A DNA stretch of 5,564 bases from JANQLU01 sp964434955. Its GTDB lineage: Bacteria; Planctomycetota; Planctomycetia; Pirellulales; Pirellulaceae. Below, piece after piece: positions 1 to 5,564 of this stretch (its first letter is position 1; the number at the start of each line of letters is the position of its first letter). The stretch is taken from contig CAYSXI010000267.1 in assembly GCA_964434955.1 (NCBI GenBank), forward strand, positions 1 through 5,564, written 5' to 3'. The notes under the pieces were generated by a model. The model saw only the letters and a list, made by a program, of their open reading frames with translations, had not been told where the DNA came from and searched no databases. The position numbers and the translations under genes are program-made.

Positions 1-1
1 C

Positions 2-1609
2 TCGCCGACATTTGAAATCAAACATCGACACGTCCACTACCGAATGAACTCTGAGAATGTTCGGGTGCGCCTGATTGTCGATGGTTTCACGATGGATATC
101 TATAACTCGCTTTTATACAACGGGCTTACCTTTAATTTCAGCAGTGGCGGTGACTACAAGTGGAAAACCCAAGGGGGGGATCTGAGGAACCACATTGGCA
201 AAAAGGCTCATCTGGAAATCATTGACCATGGTCAGGGTTTTGTCGCCCTGGACGAAATCTATTTTTCGGATGGTGGCCATCCTGCCGACTATCCGTCCTC
301 GGCAGCCGAGAATGCGCTAACGAAGGGCATGGACCTGGATTCCTTTTGCGAGCGTATGACACGCGAGATGCTCAAGTTGTTGAGCGACGCAAACGCAAAA
401 TCAAAACGGGACTCCAGCTACGTCCTGGCTGCCATGGTCAAACATGAGTTGTTGGGGGCCGATGCCTCAAACGTTTCCGTGGAAGCGATGTCAGCAACCC
501 ATTCGCGAAATTCACTGTTCGAAACCTGGGATTCGCACTTCAAGTCCCTTGCCGAGATTAATCGTAAAACGCCTGCCCCGTTTTTTGCGGTTGGAATCAC
601 CGACGGAACGGGTGAGAACGAAAATGTGTTTATTCGTGGCAATCATAAAAACCTGGGCCCGCCCGTGGCACGAGGGATGATTACAGCCTTGGATCCGGAG
701 CGACGATTGTTGAAGCCCCAGGATGGCAGTGGGCGATTGGCATTGGCGGAAAAAATGGTCACCGAATCACCGTTAACGCGGCGCGTTATCGTCAATCGTC
801 TATGGCATCATTTGTTTGGCCGGGGGATCGTTGCCTCAGTCGATAATTTTGGAGTCCTCGGCGCCAAGCCTTCTCATCCCCAGCTACTTGATTTCCTGGC
901 CGTTCAATTGGCGGAAGACAATTGGTCAATCAAAAAGACAATTAGGCGAATGGTTCTTAGCCAAACCTATCGAATGGGAAGCACGCCCAGCTCGAAGTCA
1001 AGGGAGATTGATCCAGACAATCAATTGCTCCAGCACATGAATCGACGACGATTGCAGGGTGAGGCGATTCGAGACGCGATGTTGGAGATTTCTGGTGAAC
1101 TTGACAGAACCATGTACGGGAAATCCGTTCCGATTCACCTTACCGAATTCATGCAGGGACGTGGGCGCCCGGGCCGCAGCGGTCCCCTTGATGGCGGGCG
1201 TCGTCGAAGCATCTACATTGAAACGCGACGGAACTTTTTGAATCCGATGATGCTCGCGTTTGATACCCCGGTACCATTCAATACGATTGGCCGACGAACG
1301 GTGTCCAACGTACCGGCGCAGGCGTTGATTTTGATGAATGACCCATTCGTGATCCTGCAGTCTGAGAAATGGGCCGCCAAATTGGTTGCCGTTGAACAGG
1401 AAACGATGGAGAAACGAATCGATCGCGTTTATTTGGCCGCCTTTTCTCGAATGCCCTCCGTTTTCGAGAAGGCAAAATCGAAAGAGTTTATTCGCCAGCA
1501 GGCCAAGGCTCATTCGGTTTCGGAAGACAAAATCATGTCCAATCAAAAGGTTTGGGCCGACTATTGTCACGTGATCTTTAACGTAAAAGAATTTATCTAC
1601 GTTCGTTAG
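2..1609 (+). CDS. DUF1553 (PSD1-type) planctomycete protein, C-terminal part, 5' end outside window
   Basis: Partial gene: the frame is open from base 2 with no stop, and the residues before the first ATG (position 44) fit the domain that follows, so that ATG is internal, not the start. Numbering residues from base 2, about 1-92 form a beta-rich module with IDH-like landmarks (VRLIVDGF, TQGGDL, LEIIDHG, ALDEIYFSD), probably carbohydrate-binding-like. A linker ends in VFIRGNHKNLGPPV (about 209-222). The DUF1553 domain fills about 248-535, with NRLWHHLFGRG (265), MNRRRLQGEAIRD (346), RRSIYIETRRNFL (about 401), NVPAQALILMNDPF (436) and the closing VKEFIYVR. In this family the missing N-terminus usually carries a signal peptide, a PSCyt1 cytochrome-like domain and DUF1549; no CXXCH haem motif occurs in the visible part. 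The protein is expected to be extracytoplasmic. Its biochemical activity is unknown; a role in degrading complex substrates is only a hypothesis. It ends 30 bases before the DUF1501 gene, which is its usual partner. Family assignment is secure. Confidence 0.95.
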   Translation, partial: SPTFEIKHRHVHYRMNSENVRVRLIVDGFTMDIYNSLLYNGLTFNFSSGGDYKWKTQGGDLRNHIGKKAHLEIIDHGQGFVALDEIYFSDGGHPADYPSSAAENALTKGMDLDSFCERMTREMLKLLSDANAKSKRDSSYVLAAMVKHELLGADASNVSVEAMSATHSRNSLFETWDSHFKSLAEINRKTPAPFFAVGITDGTGENENVFIRGNHKNLGPPVARGMITALDPERRLLKPQDGSGRLALAEKMVTESPLTRRVIVNRLWHHLFGRGIVASVDNFGVLGAKPSHPQLLDFLAVQLAEDNWSIKKTIRRMVLSQTYRMGSTPSSKSREIDPDNQLLQHMNRRRLQGEAIRDAMLEISGELDRTMYGKSVPIHLTEFMQGRGRPGRSGPLDGGRRRSIYIETRRNFLNPMMLAFDTPVPFNTIGRRTVSNVPAQALILMNDPFVILQSEKWAAKLVAVEQETMEKRIDRVYLAAFSRMPSVFEKAKSKEFIRQQAKAHSVSEDKIMSNQKVWADYCHVIFNVKEFIYVR

Positions 1610-1639
1610 ACAGCGATTTGATTCGCGAGTTGATATGCC

Positions 1640-3094
1640 ATGAGTACGAAACGTTTTCACTGTCGTCGCTTCCAGGATTCGCCAATGTCGCGGCGTCAGA
1701 TGCTGCAGCAAGCGGCCATGGGTTTTGGCGCCGTTGCGGCAACGGCCCTGATGTCTCAGCCCGAATACGGGGCTTTGCTGGCCGATGACAAAAAGAAGAA
1801 AGGCCCCTTCGATCCGAAGGAAACGCACTACGAAGCCAAGGTGAAAAACGTCATCTACCTTTACATGGACGGCGGTCCATCCCAGGTCGATACTTTTGAT
1901 CCCAAGCCTATGTTGGCCAAAGAGAATGGCAAACCCTTCAAAATGAAGATTGAGCCAACTCAGTTCAACAACATCGGAAAAACGTTACAGAGCCCGTGGA
2001 AGTTCAAGCAGCACGGCAAATCAGGCACGCCCGTCAGCGAGCTATTTCCCTATGTTGCGGCACATGTCGACGATATGGCCGTCATCCGGTCCATGACCAG
2101 TAACTTCTCGGAACATACCAACGCGAATTACTTTTTGCATACCGGCAATGGATTTCAAGGCCGCCCCAGCATGGGAGCCTGGATGGGTTACGGGCTTGGC
2201 AGTGAATGCAAGGACTTGCCGGGATTCGTTGTCTTGAATGGTGGCTTGATTCCACCCGGTGGTTTGGATTGCTTTAACAGCGGCTTCCTCCCAGCCGCCT
2301 ATCAGGGTTCGATTTTCAATTCGAGCGTCAACCCGGTTGCCAATATTCGGCGAAGGGAGAAAAACGATAAGCTTCAACGCAATAAGTTGAATTTCTTGAA
2401 TCAGCTTGATCAACGATCGCTTGAGCAGAATGGATCGGATGATCAAATCGAGTCTGCAATTTCAAATTATGAACTGGCTTATCGAATGCAGTCGGTGGTT
2501 CCTGAACTGACAAGTTTGCGGGGTGAAACGGTCGCGACCCGAAAGCTGTACGGATTGGATGCAAAGTCCAAAGGGACCGCGACGTTTGGGCGTCAATGTT
2601 TGTTGGCCCGGCGGCTTGTCGAAAAAGGGGTTCGCTTTATTGAGTTGACGTGTCCCGCGGTTGGACACGATCGTTGGGATCAGCACGGGAACTTGAAACG
2701 CGGGCATCACGACAATGCAACGGCCGTCGATCAGGGAATTGGCGCTTTACTCACGGATCTTAAGCAACGAGGATTGTTTGAATCCACGCTCGTCGTCTGG
2801 TCAGGCGAGTTTGGGCGAACGCCTTTTGCTCAAGGCTCAAATGGTCGCGATCACAATCCTTTCGGTTTTAGCCTTTGGATGGCCGGCGGAGGAATCAAAG
2901 GCGGAACCATTTACGGTGCTACCGATGAATTCGGATACAAGGCAGTGGAAAATAAATTGCAAATCCACGACCTTCACGCCACGATGCTTCATTTGCTAGG
3001 CATTGATCACACCAAATTGATTTATCGTTGGAGTGGACGTGACATGCGACTGACCGATGTTCACGGCAAACTGATCAAGCCCATCCTCTCCTGA
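1640..3094 (+). CDS. DUF1501 protein, exported, alkaline-phosphatase/sulfatase-like fold
   Basis: Complete 484-residue protein. The N-terminus has a twin-arginine-type leader: SRRQML at 17-22, then a short hydrophobic stretch (about 23-38) and a likely mature start near 45-55 before the charged run DDKKKK. No lipobox cysteine is seen. The body has the DUF1501 landmarks in order: MDGGPSQVDTFDPKP (76-90), a FPYVAAHVDDMAVIRSM segment (136-152), HTNANYFLHTG (159-169), CLLARRLVEKGVRFIEL (320-336), WDQHGN (346-351), GEFGRTP (389-395), GRDH (402-405) and QIHDLHATMLHLLGIDH (441-457). The Asp, Glu and His residues in these motifs resemble the metal-binding pattern of the alkaline phosphatase superfamily, but no substrate is established for DUF1501. 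Length is normal and nothing is truncated. It follows the DUF1553 gene by 30 bases with no terminator between, so they are probably one operon. The ATG at 1640 lacks a clear ribosome binding site; the in-frame ATG at 1685 (residue 16) has AGGA upstream and would start just before the twin arginines, so the exact start is open. Confidence 0.95.
   Translation: MSTKRFHCRRFQDSPMSRRQMLQQAAMGFGAVAATALMSQPEYGALLADDKKKKGPFDPKETHYEAKVKNVIYLYMDGGPSQVDTFDPKPMLAKENGKPFKMKIEPTQFNNIGKTLQSPWKFKQHGKSGTPVSELFPYVAAHVDDMAVIRSMTSNFSEHTNANYFLHTGNGFQGRPSMGAWMGYGLGSECKDLPGFVVLNGGLIPPGGLDCFNSGFLPAAYQGSIFNSSVNPVANIRRREKNDKLQRNKLNFLNQLDQRSLEQNGSDDQIESAISNYELAYRMQSVVPELTSLRGETVATRKLYGLDAKSKGTATFGRQCLLARRLVEKGVRFIELTCPAVGHDRWDQHGNLKRGHHDNATAVDQGIGALLTDLKQRGLFESTLVVWSGEFGRTPFAQGSNGRDHNPFGFSLWMAGGGIKGGTIYGATDEFGYKAVENKLQIHDLHATMLHLLGIDHTKLIYRWSGRDMRLTDVHGKLIKPILS
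1674..1677 (+). promoter_or_regulatory. Possible Shine-Dalgarno (AGGA) for an alternative DUF1501 start at 1685
   Basis: AGGA ends seven bases before the in-frame ATG at 1685. The ATG at 1640 has nothing comparable upstream (only a weak GCGAG at 1626-1629 and nearby). Starting at 1685 would give a protein beginning MSRRQML, the typical position of a twin-arginine leader. Planctomycetes often translate without a strong Shine-Dalgarno, and many DUF1501 proteins have a short basic extension before the RR pair, so this does not settle the start. Confidence 0.35.
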
Positions 3095-3099
3095 TATTC

Positions 3100-3112
3100 G
3101 GCGTCAAACGCC
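3100..3112 (+). terminator. Small hairpin in the convergent junction, possible terminator
   Basis: GGCGT (3100-3104), loop CAA, ACGCC (3108-3112): a perfect five-base-pair stem, four of the pairs G-C. On the plus strand it is followed by TGTTTCATTT, moderately T-rich, so it would best serve the DUF1553/DUF1501 transcript, whose last stop is at 3092-3094. On the minus strand it overlaps the last two sense codons and the TGA stop of the kinase and is followed by GAATATCA, a poor terminator tail. The stem is short and the T-run is interrupted, so this is a weak call. Confidence 0.35.
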
Positions 3113-5536
3113 TGTTTCATTTGAATTTGCGACCAGGCGAATGAGTTCGTGCCTTTGGAAAGGTTTGCGAATCAGCTTGGCACTTGGGTCAATTCGGACA
3201 ACCTTTTCGATCTCGGAATTAGCGGCGAATCCCGTCATGAAGCATACGGGCGTTTCCTGGTCAAATTCACGAATCAAGCGATAGGTTCCCAGTCCGCTCA
3301 AGCCTGGCATAATCAAATCGAGTAGGACATAGTCGAATTTTTCCTGGCGGATCATCTCAATCGCTGACTGTCCGCTTTCGGCAATTGCCACTTCGCAACC
3401 CTCGGACTCGAAGTTCTTGCGGATGGACTGACGCACAAAATTGTGATCGTCGACAACCAGGATTCGCTGTCCACAAGGAATGGAACTTGGGATCGTCGTC
3501 GAATCACGCGGTGATCCGTTTTGTTGGATTTCTGCCTGCGGGAAATAAAGTGTGAAACAGGTGCCGTGTCCCGGCACGGAATCGACATCAATGGCACCGC
3601 CATGTTGTTCCACGATTCCCAGGACCGTCGCCAAGCCCAATCCGCGCCCCGTTTGTTTGGTCGTAAAAAATGGGTCGAACACTTTTGTACTGATCGATGG
3701 ATCGAAGCCGGGGCCGTTGTCTGAAACCGACGCGAAAACATAAGGGCCTGGAGACAACTGATTGCCAAGCATCAATTCATCCAGTTGCGATTGGTCAAGC
3801 TCTCCGGTTCCCGCCGTTACGAAGATCTGCCCGTTACTTTCCGGAATGGCATCCACCGCATTGGTCAGCAAATTCATGAATACCTGTGACAAGGCGCTGG
3901 CATCGCCAATGATCGCGGGAAGCTCGTCGTCACACTCAACCGTTATCTGAATGGTGTGCGTGGTCGCGGAACGAACCAGCGTGGTGATTTCGGACAGGAC
4001 TTCGTTCAAGTGGATGGCCGCACGTGTCGACTCGGCCTTTCCGGCGTAGGCGAGCATCTGACGGCAAATATTGGCCGCAACTGACGAGGCGCGAATGATC
4101 TCATCGGCACACTTGACCGTTTCCGGATGATCACTCGCCTGAAGTTCAATCAGTTCCGCATTGCAAATGATTGAGAGCAGAAGATTGTTGAAGTCATGTG
4201 CGATACCACCCGCCATCTGGCCGAGGCTTTCAAATTTTTGGCGATTTTGAGCCTGCGTTTGAAGTTGAGATTGGCGTTCAATCTGCTTTTCTTTTTCATA
4301 AATGAGCGCAAGTGATCGCGAGATCCGTTCCAGCCCGAGCAGTTCCAATTCGGATTTATCCAACTCGGTGCGCGAATAAAGGCACATCGTCCCGATCGGA
4401 CTTTCGTTGCTGCTCAAAATGGGAATCGATGAGCATCCGCAAATTCCAAATGACTTGAACGCTTGCGCAACAATCTCGAAAGCCTCATCCTTTGAAAAAT
4501 CGGGAACGATTTCAATCTTTCGCTTTTTGACAGCCCGTTGGCACGCGCTGGCCGTATTGAGCACATCAAATCCAATGGCAACTTTCTTGTAATCGTCGCC
4601 GAGCGTCGGGGCTGCGCAGTATTCGATAAACTGCCCGGCATCATCAAGGACATGAATGGCGACTCGGAAGTCCGGGTAAACTTCTTCAATTCGATTGGCC
4701 ACGGTGTTGAAGATGGTCAGTATCGGTATGCCGGATGTCGATGACTGAAATATCAGTCTTTCGATTTTCAGGAATTCACGATTGTGAACCTCTGAGTTAA
4801 TCTCGCACATCGTACCGACGGCCCGGATGGGTTTCCCGTCATGGGAGTGTTCACAGACTCGGCCATGGGAACGAATCCAGAGGTAAGACCCGTTCTTTTT
4901 CCGCATCCGGTGGACATTGAAATATTCGTTTCGCTTGCCGCGGATTACCTCGTCCACGAGTGCTTCCGTTTGCAATTTGTCATCGGGATGCACGGACTCG
5001 ACAATGATCTCCGGGTTGTTATTCAATTCATCCGAAGAATACCCCAGGATCCTTCCATACTCGCAATCAAACACCAGTTTGTTTTCAGTGAGGTTCCACT
5101 CCCAAACGCCCATCTCGGTTTCCCGAAGGGCCACCTCGTAGCGTGACTGCAATTGGGAAAGTGTTTGTTCGACATTTACACGATCCGATACCTCGGTAAC
5201 CGTGCAAACTTTCATCAGGTTTTCGCCGCAGCGAAAAAATCGGGCTTGAATGGAAATCGTGATTTGCCGCCCGGCAAGCGTGACGTGTTTGCTCTCCGTA
5301 CCGAATCGCCTCGCTCCCTGAAAAACCGCAGCCAGGAAATCCGAAAAGGGGCCTGCCGTTTCAGGAATCAATGTTTCGGCGAATCGTGCAATCAACTCAT
5401 CCCGGTCGGAAGCGTCAAACGTTTCCGCGGCTTTTTCGTTTCGGTAGATCGGTTCAATCAACGCAAAATGTTCGAGCGCTTTTTCGGGGCTCGACTTCAG
5501 GTATTCGTGAAGATCTGTAACACCTTCAGCTCGCAA
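3104..5536 (-). CDS. Hybrid sensor histidine kinase: PAS-PAS-GAF-HisKA-HATPase-REC
   Basis: An 810-residue cytoplasmic hybrid kinase with no membrane segment. Domains in order: a divergent PAS-like domain (about 20-118), a PAS/PAC domain (about 130-250, with WEWNL, ILGYSSDEL, VHPDD, KNGSYLWIRSHG), a GAF domain (about 262-412), a short coiled coil (about 412-436), then the kinase core. The phosphoacceptor is His447 in GGIAHDFNNLL, the HDFNN subtype. The ATP-binding domain has the N box (NLLTNAVDA, 555-563), DNGPG (606-610), FDPFFTTK (620-627) and GRGLGLA (630-636). The C-terminal receiver has Asp696-Asp697, phosphoacceptor Asp740 (LLDLIMPG), Thr768 and Lys791. All key residues are present, so it should autophosphorylate and pass phosphate to its own receiver. 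There is no output or Hpt domain, so further partners lie elsewhere. The signal is unknown. It is convergent with the DUF1501 gene, nine bases between stops. The start is uncertain: 5536 is a TTG with no clear ribosome binding site, the first in-frame ATG is at residue 108, and the frame extends upstream to a TAA at 5560-5558. Confidence 0.93.
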   Translation of the reverse strand: MRAEGVTDLHEYLKSSPEKALEHFALIEPIYRNEKAAETFDASDRDELIARFAETLIPETAGPFSDFLAAVFQGARRFGTESKHVTLAGRQITISIQARFFRCGENLMKVCTVTEVSDRVNVEQTLSQLQSRYEVALRETEMGVWEWNLTENKLVFDCEYGRILGYSSDELNNNPEIIVESVHPDDKLQTEALVDEVIRGKRNEYFNVHRMRKKNGSYLWIRSHGRVCEHSHDGKPIRAVGTMCEINSEVHNREFLKIERLIFQSSTSGIPILTIFNTVANRIEEVYPDFRVAIHVLDDAGQFIEYCAAPTLGDDYKKVAIGFDVLNTASACQRAVKKRKIEIVPDFSKDEAFEIVAQAFKSFGICGCSSIPILSSNESPIGTMCLYSRTELDKSELELLGLERISRSLALIYEKEKQIERQSQLQTQAQNRQKFESLGQMAGGIAHDFNNLLLSIICNAELIELQASDHPETVKCADEIIRASSVAANICRQMLAYAGKAESTRAAIHLNEVLSEITTLVRSATTHTIQITVECDDELPAIIGDASALSQVFMNLLTNAVDAIPESNGQIFVTAGTGELDQSQLDELMLGNQLSPGPYVFASVSDNGPGFDPSISTKVFDPFFTTKQTGRGLGLATVLGIVEQHGGAIDVDSVPGHGTCFTLYFPQAEIQQNGSPRDSTTIPSSIPCGQRILVVDDHNFVRQSIRKNFESEGCEVAIAESGQSAIEMIRQEKFDYVLLDLIMPGLSGLGTYRLIREFDQETPVCFMTGFAANSEIEKVVRIDPSAKLIRKPFQRHELIRLVANSNETGV

Positions 5537-5557
5537 CTTGTCGTAGCAAGCTTCAAG
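5537..5557 (-). other. In-frame coding-like extension upstream of the kinase TTG start
   Basis: Reading the minus strand in the kinase frame, seven codons (LEACYDK) separate the TAA at 5560-5558 from the TTG at 5536. Joined to what follows they give YDKLRAEGVTDL, which resembles, from memory, a helix (xLDxLRAxGVTDL) that precedes PAS domains in some sensor proteins. No ATG, GTG or TTG occurs in these seven codons. They may be untranslated leader or the remnant of a longer N-terminus cut by a stop or frameshift. Only four bases of window lie beyond the TAA. Confidence 0.4.
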
Positions 5558-5564
5558 TTACGTT

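Noticed and set aside
44..46. ATG as the start of the DUF1553 gene
   Set aside because: The frame is open to the window edge, and the 14 upstream codons (ending HRHVHYR) fit the same beta-rich domain. The usual N-terminal cytochrome-like and DUF1549 domains are missing, so the gene must begin outside the window.
173..179. Run of seven G, considered as a slippage or phase-variation tract
   Set aside because: The frame reads through it cleanly as Gln-Gly-Gly-Asp in a conserved TQGGDL segment, and domain homology continues on both sides. There is no evidence of length variation.
1610..1639. Gap between the DUF1553 and DUF1501 genes, checked for a promoter or terminator
   Set aside because: Thirty bases with no stem-loop and no recognisable -35/-10 pair. 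It fits a simple intra-operon spacer.
998..1828. Open 276-codon frame on the minus strand
   Set aside because: It lies antisense across the conserved DUF1553 domain and the start of the DUF1501 gene. Its translation shows no recognisable domain and is rich in Arg and His, as expected for a shadow frame.
3352..3768. Second minus-strand frame of 138 codons inside the kinase
   Set aside because: It is out of frame with the kinase and overlaps the ATP-binding and receiver domains, whose motifs are intact in the main frame. No sign of independent coding.
4841..5146. Open 101-codon frame on the plus strand
   Set aside because: It is antisense to the second PAS domain of the kinase, whose motifs are clearly conserved in the minus-strand frame. 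It has no upstream signals and no recognisable domain.

Overview
The window looks like ordinary chromosomal DNA from a planctomycete (phylum Planctomycetota; order and genus not resolvable by eye). The main evidence is a DUF1553 (PSD1-type) protein followed by a DUF1501 protein. This pair is amplified many times over in planctomycete genomes and is uncommon elsewhere. Base composition is moderate and looks even across all three genes, with no sign of recent transfer.

Layout: three genes fill almost the whole window. Positions 2-1609 (+) hold the C-terminal 535 codons of a large secreted-type DUF1553 protein whose N-terminal part lies off the left edge. After a 30-base gap, positions 1640-3094 (+) encode a complete DUF1501 protein of 484 residues with a twin-arginine-type leader. 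The two are probably co-transcribed. Nine bases further on, the end of a convergent gene is reached. It runs on the minus strand from 5536 to 3104 and encodes a soluble hybrid sensor histidine kinase (PAS, PAS, GAF, HDFNN-type kinase core, C-terminal receiver). A small GC-rich hairpin sits in the convergent junction and may end transcription of the plus-strand operon.

Function: the DUF1553/DUF1501 pair is thought to act outside the cytoplasm. A role in breakdown or handling of complex substrates is often proposed, but no activity is established. The kinase faces the opposite way and has its own promoter off the right edge, so nothing in the sequence ties it to regulation of the pair.

I found no RNA genes, mobile elements, CRISPR arrays or long repeats, and no convincing new system. 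The most useful point to check is the kinase N-terminus: its only usable start in the window is a TTG, its frame reads back seven more codons to a TAA, and those codons look homologous. This suggests either an unusual start or a disrupted 5' end.
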